Shown here one piece after another: positions 38,452-47,483 of a stretch of 64,000 bases of DNA. The DNA lies in assembly GCA_963678235.1 (NCBI GenBank), contig OY782766.1, positions 4,402,001-4,466,000 on the forward strand, written 5' to 3'. Under the pieces are notes generated by a model. That model searched no databases. It was given only the letters and a program-made list of their open reading frames with translations, and was not told the origin of the DNA. This stretch comes from JABMQB01 sp963678235 (lineage in GTDB: Bacteria; Bacteroidota; Bacteroidia; Bacteroidales; Prolixibacteraceae). Position 1 is the first letter of the stretch. Every line of letters starts with the position of its first letter. The position numbers and the translations under genes are program-made.

Positions 38452-39549
38452 TTAGTTTTTCATAATATTGATTTCGCCACCTTCGGCATTTATGAAAAGC
38501 TTTTCATTGCTGGTTTTTGATTTCCCCATGGATGCTTTTATTTTTATTTTTCCGGTTTTATCATCCATGATTTCCTCGTTATCTACAGTAATTGAGCGGG
38601 CAAGGTTTAACGATGCTTTTGTATTTACAATCTCAAAACTGAAATTAGATGAATCATCAAAATACAGGTCCAGATCAGTATTTCGCGACTCGATAAAAAT
38701 ATTACTAAATTCAGGGTTAATTTCTTCTAAGCTAACATCTCCGTGACTTAGCCGAAGGTTTACTTTATCGTCCAGTTCATTTACCCGGAAGCTGGAAAAA
38801 CTACCAGATGCATCAATTAAGCTGGCAAGCCTTACCCTAAATTTATCCCTTCTCGAATCTGCAATTAAATCCCTCATTTCAAGAATTTCAAAATCACTTT
38901 GTTTGCTTTCAATGGTTAAATCACCACAAAATTTCAAATACCATTCACTGTAATTACTTGTTATCCTTGCATCCTTCATGTGGTTTATTGTAGCATCGGC
39001 AAAGCTTAGGTTAATATTGGTTTTGCCTTCCAGTTTATGCACTTTCAGGTTCCCGTTTTCCAATGAAATATCCACATCTCCTTTAAGTTCATTCAGGATA
39101 ATGTTCCCGAATTTATTTTCTATTTTAAGGTTGTTTCCTTTTGGCATCCAAACAATATAGTCGATTTCCATATTTCCATCGGTTTGCAAAATTGATTCCG
39201 TAAATTTTCGGATTTCTTTTTCGAGCGTGCTACTGCTAGTTTTTAAGACTGTTTTTGCTATAAGGAAACGTTGGCTATTGGTAAAATCAAAATCAATTTC
39301 TTCCATTCGTTTTTCCAACTTCGAGAGTTTCTTTTCTTCCACACGAAGGTTAATATCAATTGTTACCGAGTCTTTATCCCAGGTATTCACTTCAATATTT
39401 CCATATTTATTGAGAATCTCAATTTGGGTTTCTTTTGCAACCTTAAATCGTTTGCTGTATTCCCTTGTTTCGGTAAACTGGGCATTTGCAGAATGCATAT
39501 AGCCCAAGCAAAATATGAATGTTGATAAAATAACTATTATATGCCTCAT
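38452..39549 (-). CDS. Exported beta-helix protein (DUF4097-like)
   Basis: 365 residues with a signal peptide ending HSANAQ. The body has repeated short strands (EILNKYGNIEVNTW, LKIENKFGNIILNEL, ISLENGNLKVHKL, LRLSHGDVSLEEI) typical of DUF4097/adhesin-like helices, the same structural style as the neighbouring DUF2807 protein. It lies 13 bases after the anti-sigma-like gene. It may be a surface or periplasmic output of the stress regulon. Confidence 0.68.
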   Translation of the reverse strand: MRHIIVILSTFIFCLGYMHSANAQFTETREYSKRFKVAKETQIEILNKYGNIEVNTWDKDSVTIDINLRVEEKKLSKLEKRMEEIDFDFTNSQRFLIAKTVLKTSSSTLEKEIRKFTESILQTDGNMEIDYIVWMPKGNNLKIENKFGNIILNELKGDVDISLENGNLKVHKLEGKTNINLSFADATINHMKDARITSNYSEWYLKFCGDLTIESKQSDFEILEMRDLIADSRRDKFRVRLASLIDASGSFSSFRVNELDDKVNLRLSHGDVSLEEINPEFSNIFIESRNTDLDLYFDDSSNFSFEIVNTKASLNLARSITVDNEEIMDDKTGKIKIKASMGKSKTSNEKLFINAEGGEINIMKN

Positions 39550-39562
39550 TTTCTTTCTCTTT

Positions 39563-40072
39563 TTAACAATTAATTTGTTCCAAAACCGAATCTACCAGCT
39601 TTAAGCGGTAACGGTTGTTTTCAATCATTGCTTCAATGACCATTTTATTTGACACATTGTCTTTTAGGTCTGTTTTTAAATCCCGGTACATCGATTCCAA
39701 TTCAATCAAATCACTTTCTATTTCAGCTTTTATTTCTGGAAAGGTTGAATAACACTTTCTTATTTCACTCATTTTCCCATTTACCTGTTGTGCATAAAAA
39801 GCTTCCGTTTCGAGCAAGCCCCTTACTTCAGGATCATTAATCGTTGCCATTTTGCCACCACCTAAATAGCCTTGATGAATTAATACTGCCGATGATACTA
39901 AAACAATTGCCACAACAGCAGCAGTCCTAAACATAAATGTTCGTAGTTTAACTGTTTTTGTTTTTTTGTGCCTGCTGTTTATTTTTTCCCAAACTGCCGG
40001 CGAAGGTTCGAGGTGGTCGAACTCATCGCGGTTAGCTTTTACAAACTCTTCTAATCTATCTGTATTCATCAC
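39563..40072 (-). CDS. Putative anti-sigma factor
   Basis: 169 residues. The N-terminal cytosolic helix (MMNTDRLEEFVKANRDEFDHLEPSPAVWEKI) is followed by one membrane segment (~45-66, FRTAAVVAIVLVSSAVLIH) and a helical periplasmic part. No zinc-binding HxxxCxxC motif is present. The start overlaps the sigma gene stop by four bases (ATGA), the usual arrangement for a membrane anti-sigma factor that holds the ECF sigma until an envelope signal is sensed. Confidence 0.72.
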   Translation of the reverse strand: MMNTDRLEEFVKANRDEFDHLEPSPAVWEKINSRHKKTKTVKLRTFMFRTAAVVAIVLVSSAVLIHQGYLGGGKMATINDPEVRGLLETEAFYAQQVNGKMSEIRKCYSTFPEIKAEIESDLIELESMYRDLKTDLKDNVSNKMVIEAMIENNRYRLKLVDSVLEQINC

Positions 40073-40617
40073 ACAAAACTTTTTTGTTCTTTCAAAATAT
40101 CCACAATCCGCCTTTTGGCACGCATAAATTGACTTTTCGAGGTTGACTCAGTAATGCCCATTATTTGTGCAATTTCTCCATGGTCATACCCTTCAAGCAG
40201 GTAGAGCGAAAATACCATGCGCCCCCCTTCTGGTAACTGGTTCATAGCATCCAACACGTTTTTTGTGTTAAACTCAACATCATTTTGTTCTTCTTCTGTC
40301 TTTTCGTTTGAATATACTTCGTCACAATAAACCAAATCAACTTTTCTTTTATTAATGGCATTCAAACATGTGTTTACCACAATTCTTTTCAACCAGGACC
40401 CAAAACTTGATTCATACCTAAACGAGTCCAGCTTTAAAAAAGCCTGGGTAAATGCTTCTTGTAGCATGTCCTCAGCTTCTTCGCGATTGCCCATCATGCG
40501 AAAGCAAACATTGAACATTGCCTTTGAGTAAAGATTATATAACTCAAACCTGGCCTTGTCTTTGCCACTTTTGCTAGCCTCAATTATATCTTTATGTATA
40601 AATTCAGTCCTTCCCAA
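40069..40617 (-). CDS. ECF-family RNA polymerase sigma factor
   Basis: 182 residues: region 2 (ARFELYNLYSKAMFNVCFRMMGNREEAEDMLQEAFTQAF) and region 4 (MNQLPEGGRMVFSLYLLEGYDHGEIAQIMGITESTSKSQFMRAKR) are complete and region 3 is absent, as in sigma-E types. It heads a run of five envelope-related genes down to 36281. It probably controls its own operon; the 199-base upstream gap holds AT-rich DNA. Confidence 0.93.
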   Translation of the reverse strand: MGRTEFIHKDIIEASKSGKDKARFELYNLYSKAMFNVCFRMMGNREEAEDMLQEAFTQAFLKLDSFRYESSFGSWLKRIVVNTCLNAINKRKVDLVYCDEVYSNEKTEEEQNDVEFNTKNVLDAMNQLPEGGRMVFSLYLLEGYDHGEIAQIMGITESTSKSQFMRAKRRIVDILKEQKSFV

Positions 40618-40790
40618 GTTCTTTCAATTTCAATAGTAATGACAGTAAATAAACCGAAGGGTTGCAAAATTTAAAGGTAATAAGAAAAAAAAATGGAATT
40701 ACATTTCAAAGTCAAACTTTTAGTGAAAAATATTTTGCTAAAAAGTTCGAACATTTTTATTGATTTTTAATTTCAGAAAAAATAAAATAG

Positions 40791-40798
40791 TATATTTG
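40791..40798 (+). promoter_or_regulatory. -7 box of the tRNA-His promoter
   Basis: TATATTTG is a perfect match to the Bacteroidota -7 consensus TAnnTTTG, 18 bases upstream of the tRNA. The nearest TTG (40760-40762) is farther than the usual -33 spacing. Confidence 0.55.
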
Positions 40799-40816
40799 CA
40801 ACCGCAAAAATAAAAT

Positions 40817-40894
40817 GGTGGATGTAGTTCAGTTGGTTAGAACGCTGGATTGTGGTTCCAGAGGTCGCCGGTTCAAATCCGGTCTTCCACCCCA
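40817..40894 (+). tRNA. tRNA-His (GTG anticodon)
   Basis: A complete cloverleaf. The acceptor GTGGATG pairs with CTTCCAC (one T-T mismatch); the D arm GTTC…GAAC, the anticodon stem CTGGA/TCCAG with loop TTGTGGT (anticodon GTG, histidine), and the T arm GCCGG TTCAAAT CCGGT follow. The extra G at 40817 opposite C at 40891 is the hallmark of tRNA-His, and CCA is encoded at 40892-40894. A terminator follows. Confidence 0.97.
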
Positions 40895-40926
40895 AAAAGC
40901 TTCTCAGAAATGAGGGGCTTTTTTTA
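40895..40926 (+). terminator. Rho-independent terminator of tRNA-His
   Basis: AGCTTCTCA/TGAGGGGCT (9 pairs, two G-T) with a GAAA tetraloop runs into seven T. Confidence 0.88.
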
Positions 40927-41045
40927 CGATCACCAGTGAATCTCAAACTTGAATTGTATCTTGGATAATATATTCTAAATAATCCAATAAAATCTATTTT
41001 GTTTGTAAAGGATTGTTGGGATTTGTTTTCTAATTTTATAAGGAT

Positions 41046-42302
41046 ATGGAAATACCGATTCTATCAAAAAGTACTGCCAGGCAGCTAGCACTTAAAGCTC
41101 AATTATTACCTTTCCAGGGTTCTGTAAATACTGCCACCACAATTTATCCAATCATTCGGCAATTGGGATATGTTCAAATTGATACTATTTCGGTTGTTAA
41201 TAGGGCACATCATCAAACATTATGGACACGATGCAACTCATACAACGAAAATCAATTGGATCAGCTTCAGGCGGGCGAGAGAAAGATTTATGAATATTGG
41301 GCACATGCTATGGCTTATTTGCCAATGGAGGACTTTCGCTATAGTTTGCCAAGAATGAAGAATTTTCAAAATCCTAATTCGAGATGGGCAAAACACAGTT
41401 TGGTCAAATGCAAACACATAATAAACGATGTTTATGAACGAATTGGGCAGGAAGGTCCGCTGGGCTCAAAAGACTTTAAAAATGAAGATGGTAAAAAAAG
41501 TGGGGAATGGTGGGATTGGAAACCAGCCAAGCTTGCTTTGGAGCTATTGTATTGGCAAGGGAAATTGATGGTAAGTGAACGAAATAAATTTCAAAAAATA
41601 TACGATTTAACGGAAAGGGTATTGCCTGATGGGATAGACCTGACTTTTCCGGATACCAACGAAATGGCTTGCTTTGTAATTTCGGGGGCATTAAAATCAA
41701 TGGGGCTGGCAAATAAAAAGGAAATCATGAAATTCATGCAGCCTTCGGCATCACGTGATTCAGATTTAACGCTGGTTGATAAACAACATATTGAGCATTG
41801 TTTATTGGAAATGCAGGAAGAAAAGGAAATTAAAAAAGTGGGCGTCGAGGGAATTGAAGGGAATTATTATATGCTCAATGAAAATCAAACGTCAGAAAAT
41901 TTTGACAATATTTCACAACCAACCCTGCATTTTCTTTCCCCCTTTGATAATTTAATTATTCAACGTGAGCGTGCCAAACAATTGTTTGATTTTGACTATT
42001 CGCTTGAATGTTATGTTCCCGAACCCAAAAGAAAGTTTGGCTATTTCGTTTTTTCAATTTTATTTGGAGATAAACTGGTTGGTAGGTTTGATCCAAAAGC
42101 CGACCGTAAAAACAAAACTCTTATTTTAAAGAACCTGTATTTTGAAAATGGGTTTGAATGCAACGACCATTTTATCCACTTGTTTGTACAGCGATTGATG
42201 CAATTTGCAGCCTTTCACAATTGCGAAAAAATTAGTGTTGAAAAGTGTACGAATAAAAAGATTCTTTCAAAAATTCAATCAGTACTTAAAAAACAATTCT
42301 AA
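41046..42302 (+). CDS. YcaQ/AlkX-type winged-helix DNA glycosylase
   Basis: 418 residues. The start STARQLALKAQLLPF, the catalytic-like QIDTISVVNRAHHQTLWTR and YEYWAHAMAYLPMEDFRY motifs, and FLSPFDNLIIQRERAKQLFDFDY are typical of the YcaQ (HTH_42/AlkX) family. These proteins unhook interstrand DNA crosslinks and remove alkylated bases. A single gene with no evident operon partner. Confidence 0.88.
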   Translation: MEIPILSKSTARQLALKAQLLPFQGSVNTATTIYPIIRQLGYVQIDTISVVNRAHHQTLWTRCNSYNENQLDQLQAGERKIYEYWAHAMAYLPMEDFRYSLPRMKNFQNPNSRWAKHSLVKCKHIINDVYERIGQEGPLGSKDFKNEDGKKSGEWWDWKPAKLALELLYWQGKLMVSERNKFQKIYDLTERVLPDGIDLTFPDTNEMACFVISGALKSMGLANKKEIMKFMQPSASRDSDLTLVDKQHIEHCLLEMQEEKEIKKVGVEGIEGNYYMLNENQTSENFDNISQPTLHFLSPFDNLIIQRERAKQLFDFDYSLECYVPEPKRKFGYFVFSILFGDKLVGRFDPKADRKNKTLILKNLYFENGFECNDHFIHLFVQRLMQFAAFHNCEKISVEKCTNKKILSKIQSVLKKQF

Positions 42303-42418
42303 ATCTATTACCACAATTTAAAACAACAACCATCACCCTTAAAAACTATTTATCGTTTATTCTGTTTGAATAAGAAATAAATTCAGGATATATTCAGGCT
42401 TTTTTAACACCATAACCT

Positions 42419-43585
42419 ATGAACTCATTTATTTCTCCCGATAATCATATCGTACTTTTATTAATAATTGCAGGGGCTGCAGCATTTGGTATTTATTCAG
42501 AACATAAGAAATGGTTTGGTAAGGTCTCCGGCATATTAGTGACCATGATTTTTATGTCGGTTTTGTCAATGACCGGAATCATACCTATTGCGTCCAACCC
42601 TAAAGTAAAAGTGGATGTCTATTCAATGGTTTTCACCTATTTCATCCCAATTGCAATCCCATTATTATTGTTTAGTTCAAACCTTTTAAAAATTGTCAAA
42701 GAAAGTGGCAAATTGTTGGTTGCCTATATTTTAGGTGCAGTAGGAATTGTAATTGGTTGTTTTATTGCATTCTCGTTTATTAACCTTGGCGAAGGGGAAG
42801 GCAATGTGGCTGGAGTAATTGCAGCTACTTTAATCGGTGGAAGTGTGAATTTTATTGCCACCGCTGAAATTCTAAATTTTAGTACCAATCCGCTTTTTAC
42901 GGCAACCATTGCCATTGATAATTTTGTTGCAAATTTATATGTATTGTTGCTGTTTTTAGTCCCGTCAATTGGGCTGCTGACCCGCTTTTTTGCGAAACCA
43001 AAAGAGGAAAACAAACGAAGTGAGGTTTCTGAGACTGGAACGAAATCGGAAATTACTTTGGAACGGATTGCCGTATCATTATTTATTGCACTTGGTGTAG
43101 CCGGGATTGGAAGCGTTTTAGCGCCAATGGTTCAGGGGCTAATCCACACAGAATTAAATCTAAGTATTTTATTCATTACGATTTTTGCGGTTTTAGTTGC
43201 CAATTTATTTCCCAAACAACTAAAAAAGCTGGAAGACACCGCTTTTGCCATTGGAATTTGGATGATGTATATCTTTCTTGCGGTGATAGGTGCAGCAACC
43301 AATTTAAACGACATCTTGCACGTAGCACCATTGCTTTTATTGTTTTATGTGGTAATTATGGTGTTTCATTTCATTTTTATGCTCTTGCTGGCAAAGCTCT
43401 TCAAATTAGATGTTTATGAAGTGATCATTTCATCGGCTGCAAATATAATGGGACCATCGGTTGCAGCGCCAATGGCGGCATCACTGGGGCAAAAAAAACT
43501 GGTGACACCCGGAATTCTGGTTGGAATTTTGGGATATATAGTTGGAACCTTTATTGGCGTTACAATTGCGTTATATTTAAGCTGA
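42419..43585 (+). CDS. DUF819 family membrane protein
   Basis: 388 residues, about eleven hydrophobic segments. The opening IIAGAAAFGIYSEHKKWFGKVSG, the segment GSVNFIATAEILNF and the closing ANIMGPSVAAPMAASLG are characteristic of DUF819 (YjcL) proteins, predicted transporters with no assigned substrate. It is followed by a weak hairpin. Confidence 0.87.
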   Translation: MNSFISPDNHIVLLLIIAGAAAFGIYSEHKKWFGKVSGILVTMIFMSVLSMTGIIPIASNPKVKVDVYSMVFTYFIPIAIPLLLFSSNLLKIVKESGKLLVAYILGAVGIVIGCFIAFSFINLGEGEGNVAGVIAATLIGGSVNFIATAEILNFSTNPLFTATIAIDNFVANLYVLLLFLVPSIGLLTRFFAKPKEENKRSEVSETGTKSEITLERIAVSLFIALGVAGIGSVLAPMVQGLIHTELNLSILFITIFAVLVANLFPKQLKKLEDTAFAIGIWMMYIFLAVIGAATNLNDILHVAPLLLLFYVVIMVFHFIFMLLLAKLFKLDVYEVIISSAANIMGPSVAAPMAASLGQKKLVTPGILVGILGYIVGTFIGVTIALYLS

Positions 43586-43610
43586 AAAAATTGGTCGGTT
43601 AATAATGTAA

Positions 43611-43636
43611 AAAGGGAAGCTCAACAGCCTCCCTTT
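43611..43636 (+). terminator. Hairpin, probable terminator after the DUF819 gene
   Basis: AAAGGGA pairs with TCCCTTT, with an inner GC/GC and a 6-base loop. The T-tract is short, so the call is tentative. Confidence 0.5.
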
Positions 43637-43814
43637 AATTGTTAACCCCCAAACAAACAATATGCAGGATGCATATTGCATATCCAAGTTAAGAAAAATT
43701 AATGTAAATAAAAAGAGTTTAAATTCATTTATTTGAAAAATAGCGTACAAACACCGATCAGAATTCCCGGGTTATTTAATAATTTTTACTTTTACTTTGA
43801 TTATTTGTAAGCAG

Positions 43815-44375
43815 ATGAAACAAATTGGAGGTATTATTTTGGCAGGTGGGAAAAGCTCCAGAATGGGTGAGGACAAAGCCTTTGTAGAATATAAAGGAAG
43901 TATGCTAATTGAATATAGCCTTCATTTGGCAACGAATTTTTGTGAATCAATTATAATTAGTGCCAACAGCAAAGTATATGAGCGTTTGGGTTATCCCGTG
44001 GTTGCTGATGAATTTGAAGCTCGCGGTCCAATCGGTGGTATTTACTCAGCATTAAAAAAAGCTGAATTTGATTGGAATTTAGTTATTAGCTGCGATACCC
44101 CATTTGTTACAAAAAATGTTGTTGAAACTTTAAAACAAAATATTGGCAATTACGATTGTATTGTTCCCATTCATAATGGAAGGACTGAACCTTTGGTGGC
44201 ATTTTATAATAAATCAGCATTGAAGGTTATTGAAGGTTCAATTCAGAGAAAAGAATATAAATTAAAACTATTGATTAAAGAACTTCACACAAAATTTGTT
44301 GATGTTTCTGATTTGGTGAATGAAAATCCCGATGTATTCAAAAATTTTAATTCTCCCAGCGACTTAGTTAATTAG
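43815..44375 (+). CDS. mobA: Molybdenum cofactor guanylyltransferase
   Basis: 186 residues from the ATG at 43815 (MKQIGGIILAGGKSSRMGEDKAF); the TTG start six codons upstream is unlikely. GGIILAGGKSSRMG is the nucleotide-binding loop, ISCDTPFV carries the metal aspartate, and NGRTEPLVAFY is conserved. It attaches GMP to molybdopterin, making the MGD cofactor that the PsrA-like enzyme encoded at 48319 needs. Its stop overlaps that of the convergent regulator gene. Confidence 0.93.
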   Translation: MKQIGGIILAGGKSSRMGEDKAFVEYKGSMLIEYSLHLATNFCESIIISANSKVYERLGYPVVADEFEARGPIGGIYSALKKAEFDWNLVISCDTPFVTKNVVETLKQNIGNYDCIVPIHNGRTEPLVAFYNKSALKVIEGSIQRKEYKLKLLIKELHTKFVDVSDLVNENPDVFKNFNSPSDLVN

Positions 44376-45067
44376 CCATGCTCGCTAATATTAACCAGTC
44401 TTTTGAAATCAACTATTTCAATATCTTTCCCGTAAATTTTCAGTATTTTATCCTTACGGAATTCAGAAAGTGTACGAATTACATTTTCAGTAGTCATTCC
44501 AATATATTCAGCAATTTCACGTCTTGAAATTGGCAACTCAAAACTACTATTTTTATAGATATAGTTTGAGAAATATAGCAATACATGGGCTACCCGGCCC
44601 CGTAGGTGTTTACGTCGAATATCAAGGTTATCTTTCAGGATTAGGTCGGCGACTGCACTAAACCTGCTCATTAAATCCATGGTAAACATCGCATTGGTTT
44701 GAGCTAACCTCTTTACATTATCAAGGTCAAGCATGCAAATAACCGAATCTTCAATTGCAGTAACAGAATAATTATATACATCCGAAGAAAATATACTAAA
44801 AAGGCTCACAAAATCAAATGGTTTCGAAAAACTTAAAATTTGATCTTTCCCGTCAGGAGCGGTTCGTGATAGTTTAACCAAACCTTCCTTTAGGTATATA
44901 AATTCTTTGATTGCTTCCCCTTCACGAATTATATAATCCCCTTTTTGAAAACTCTTTTCAATTTTGATTTCGCAAATGTTGCTTAGAGTTTCAATTGTAA
45001 CATGCGAAAAAAACAAGGCTTTCAGGTCACAATTTTCACAACTGCACTTCGGATCGTTATCTAACAT
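44372..45067 (-). CDS. Crp/Fnr-family regulator with FNR-like cysteines
   Basis: 231 residues: cyclic-nucleotide-binding-like beta roll (~20-135), long dimer helix, and a winged HTH (~180-215, RREIAEYIGMTTENVIRTL). Cysteines at 8, 10 and 13 plus C111 (in SVICMLDL) line up with the iron-sulfur cysteines of E. coli FNR (C122 in SMVCEIPF); FNR's C29 position is Phe here, but the extra C8 could replace it. An oxygen- or sulfide-sensing cluster is therefore plausible, not shown. In the recognition helix, Glu and Arg match FNR E209 and R213. It is divergent from the SQR-like gene and likely regulates it. Confidence 0.88.
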   Translation of the reverse strand: MLDNDPKCSCENCDLKALFFSHVTIETLSNICEIKIEKSFQKGDYIIREGEAIKEFIYLKEGLVKLSRTAPDGKDQILSFSKPFDFVSLFSIFSSDVYNYSVTAIEDSVICMLDLDNVKRLAQTNAMFTMDLMSRFSAVADLILKDNLDIRRKHLRGRVAHVLLYFSNYIYKNSSFELPISRREIAEYIGMTTENVIRTLSEFRKDKILKIYGKDIEIVDFKRLVNISEHG

Positions 45068-45120
45068 GACTTATAACAGCTTATTTCCTCTAAAATACCA
45101 AAAAGTTATGATATCCATTA

Positions 45121-45142
45121 CATTGTGATAATTATCATATCA
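45121..45142. promoter_or_regulatory. FNR/CRP-like operator palindrome
   Basis: TGATAATTATCA (45126-45137) is a perfect 12-bp palindrome in the 155-base gap between the divergent regulator and SQR-like genes. It reads as TGAT-N4-ATCA, the core of an FNR box, and also as TGTGA-N6-TCATA, one mismatch from a CRP site. Binding by the adjacent regulator is an inference. Confidence 0.6.
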
Positions 45143-45222
45143 ACCTTTTATTTTCTTTCTGCCAATGAACTTAACTTTCCGAAAGAATAAATGAATTAGT
45201 CCAGAAATTAAATACCAGAAGG

Positions 45223-46458
45223 ATGAAACGAATTTTAATTTTAGGGGGAGGTACAGCAGGTACCATGATGTCAAACAAATTAAGAAAAGTTCTTGAGCGC
45301 GATGAATGGGAAATCACAATTGTCGATCAATTTAAAACACATTATTACCAACCAGGATTTTTGTTTATCCCGTTCGGGATTTACAATAAGGAAGATGTGG
45401 TGAAGCCAAAGTCAGACTTTTTCCCATCCGGGGTTAATGTTATTTATGCTGAGATTGACCAGATAATAGCAGACGAGAATAAAGTAAGACTATCGGATGG
45501 CAAAGTTTTACATTACGATTATCTGATTATTGCTACAGGAACAAAAACATACCCGGAAGAAACACCGGGGCTTAAGGATAAATTGTGGTATAAAGACATC
45601 TTTGATTTTTATACCGTAGAAGGTGCGGTTGCCCTACAAAAATATTTTAAGTCATGGGAAGGCGGAAACTTGGTCATGGCAATTTCAGAGTTGCCTTACA
45701 AATGTCCGGTTGCCCCAATTGAATTTGTATTTCTGGCAGATGCGTTTTTTACCGAGAAAGGCATTCGCGACAAAGTGAACATTACCTATGTTACCCCAAT
45801 GCCAGGTGCATTTACCAAGCCTATTGCCTCAAAAATGTTATCCGAATTGCTTAAAGAAAAAAATATCAATGTGGTTCCTGATTATTACATTGAAAGGGTA
45901 GATAACGAAAACAAAAAGTTGGTTTCGTACGATGAAAAAGAAATCCCTTTCGATGTTTTAACTATTGTCCCGGTAAACATGGGCGATGAAATGATTGAAC
46001 GCAGTGGACTTGGTGACGATATGAACTTTGTTCCAACCGATAAAGAAACACTAAGGTCGCAAAAATACGAGAACATTTTTGTGTTGGGCGATGCATCCAA
46101 TATTCCTACGTCAAAAGCCGGATCAGTAGCGCATTTTGCCGCTGAGATCCTATTTGAAAATCTGATGAACACAATCGAAGGCAGACCAATGATGGCAAAG
46201 TTCGACGGACATGCAAACTGTTATATAGAAACCGGACACGGTAAAGGTGCACTTATCGACTTTAATTACAACACTGAACCACTACCGGGAACATTTCCAT
46301 TACCGGGCATTGGACCTTTTGGATTATTGAAAAATACCAAAATTAACCACTATGGGAAAGTGATGTTTAGGTGGATTTACTGGCATATTTTACTAAAAGG
46401 GAAAGAGCTTCCGGTTGAACCCTTAATGACTATGGCAGGAAAGAAAAAAATAAATTAA
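45223..46458 (+). CDS. Sulfide:quinone oxidoreductase-like flavoprotein
   Basis: 411 residues of the pyridine-nucleotide-disulfide fold. The FAD motif is ILGGGTAGTMMSNKL, with LIIATGTKTYP and the second FAD contact IFVLGDASNIPTSKAGSVAHFAAEIL. Cysteines C161 (PYKCPVAP) and C333 (ANCYIETG) match the two essential SQR cysteines (C160 and C356 of Acidithiobacillus SQR); the third, C128, is absent. It should oxidise sulfide or persulfide and reduce quinone at the membrane. It is first in a cluster with a DUF1641 protein 11 bases downstream. Confidence 0.86.
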   Translation: MKRILILGGGTAGTMMSNKLRKVLERDEWEITIVDQFKTHYYQPGFLFIPFGIYNKEDVVKPKSDFFPSGVNVIYAEIDQIIADENKVRLSDGKVLHYDYLIIATGTKTYPEETPGLKDKLWYKDIFDFYTVEGAVALQKYFKSWEGGNLVMAISELPYKCPVAPIEFVFLADAFFTEKGIRDKVNITYVTPMPGAFTKPIASKMLSELLKEKNINVVPDYYIERVDNENKKLVSYDEKEIPFDVLTIVPVNMGDEMIERSGLGDDMNFVPTDKETLRSQKYENIFVLGDASNIPTSKAGSVAHFAAEILFENLMNTIEGRPMMAKFDGHANCYIETGHGKGALIDFNYNTEPLPGTFPLPGIGPFGLLKNTKINHYGKVMFRWIYWHILLKGKELPVEPLMTMAGKKKIN

Positions 46459-46469
46459 TCTGAAGTGAG

Positions 46470-47135
46470 ATGGAAGAGAAGCAACTACAAACTCAGATTA
46501 CAGAGTTAAATCAAAAAGTTGATTTATTGCTTGAATATGTAAATCAGCAAAGGCTCAAAACCAATCAATTGGAAGATTTTATGTCTGATCTATCCATTGT
46601 TGGAAAAGATGCTTACGATAGCGCCGTGGTTGAATTGGATAACCGGATGGTCGAATTGGATTTGGATGAGATCAAAGGATTGGGCTTAAGGGTTTTGCGA
46701 AATATTGGAAATATCAACCAGTTTCTTGAGACATTCGAAAGCCTTTCGGATTTGATGAAAGATGTATCGCCAATTGCAAATGAGGTTATTATCGATTTTT
46801 CAAAGAAACTACATGAATACGATCAAAAAGGCTATTTCGAATTCTTTAGGGAAGTTGGGACCATTTTCGATAACATTATCACGCATTATTCACCTGATGA
46901 TGTAAAAGCTTTGGCAGATAACATTGTGACCATTATGGAAACTATTAGATCAGCGACACAACCTGAAATGATGAAGGCCATTAATAATGGCGCTAAAGTT
47001 TACGGAAGCATCGAAACAGAAAACATACCTGAGTATTCAATATGGAAAGTTATGAGAGAACTAAACCAGCCCGAAATGAAAAAGGCATTGGGGTTCTTTG
47101 TAACATTCATGAAAAATTTATCGGCAAATAATTAA
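46470..47135 (+). CDS. DUF1641 protein
   Basis: 221 residues, strongly helical, no signal peptide and no cysteine. Repeated amphipathic helices (LRVLRNIGNINQFLETFESLSDLM, DVKALADNIVTIMETIRSATQPEM) are typical of DUF1641, a family of unknown function that is often encoded beside SQR-like or FdhD genes. Lacking cysteine it cannot carry sulfur; a scaffold or membrane-docking role for the SQR-like protein is a guess. Confidence 0.85.
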   Translation: MEEKQLQTQITELNQKVDLLLEYVNQQRLKTNQLEDFMSDLSIVGKDAYDSAVVELDNRMVELDLDEIKGLGLRVLRNIGNINQFLETFESLSDLMKDVSPIANEVIIDFSKKLHEYDQKGYFEFFREVGTIFDNIITHYSPDDVKALADNIVTIMETIRSATQPEMMKAINNGAKVYGSIETENIPEYSIWKVMRELNQPEMKKALGFFVTFMKNLSANN

Positions 47136-47155
47136 TAGGATTTAAAAATAAAGTT

Positions 47156-47467
47156 ATGGCAGAAAAAGTATTAGGTGGAAAAAATGTTGAAGTAACAGCA
47201 GAAGGTTACTTGACAAACATGGCGGATTGGAATGCAGAAGTAGCAGCAGATATTGCAAAAGAAGTCGGAATTGAACTTACCGAAAAACATTTTGAGGTGC
47301 TGAACTACCTGCGCGAAAAAGAAGCTGCGGGCGAAACCCTGACGATCCGCAAAGTAGGGAAGTCGGGAATTGTTGATATTAAAGGATTATACCAGTTATT
47401 TCCTGGGGGGCCTTTAAAAATATCTTCAAAACTGGCTGGAATTCCCAAACCAACAAGTTGTGTATAA
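47156..47467 (+). CDS. TusE/DsrC-family sulfur-relay protein, penultimate cysteine only
   Basis: 103 residues, standard DsrC/TusE fold length (DWNAEVAADIAKEVGIELTEKHFEVLNYLRE…). The C-terminal arm ends AGIPKPTSCV: the penultimate cysteine (C102, DsrC CysA) is present, while the second DsrC cysteine eleven residues earlier is replaced by Ser91. This TusE-like state can take a persulfide but cannot form the DsrC trisulfide. It probably accepts sulfur from the DsrE2-like protein encoded next. No dsrAB is seen in the window. Confidence 0.92.
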   Translation: MAEKVLGGKNVEVTAEGYLTNMADWNAEVAADIAKEVGIELTEKHFEVLNYLREKEAAGETLTIRKVGKSGIVDIKGLYQLFPGGPLKISSKLAGIPKPTSCV

Positions 47468-47483
47468 CCTAAAAACGAATAAA

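Noticed and set aside
43797..43814. Upstream TTG start for mobA
   Set aside because: The ATG at 43815 begins right at the conserved GGIILAGG strand; the extra residues MIICKQ add no conserved element.
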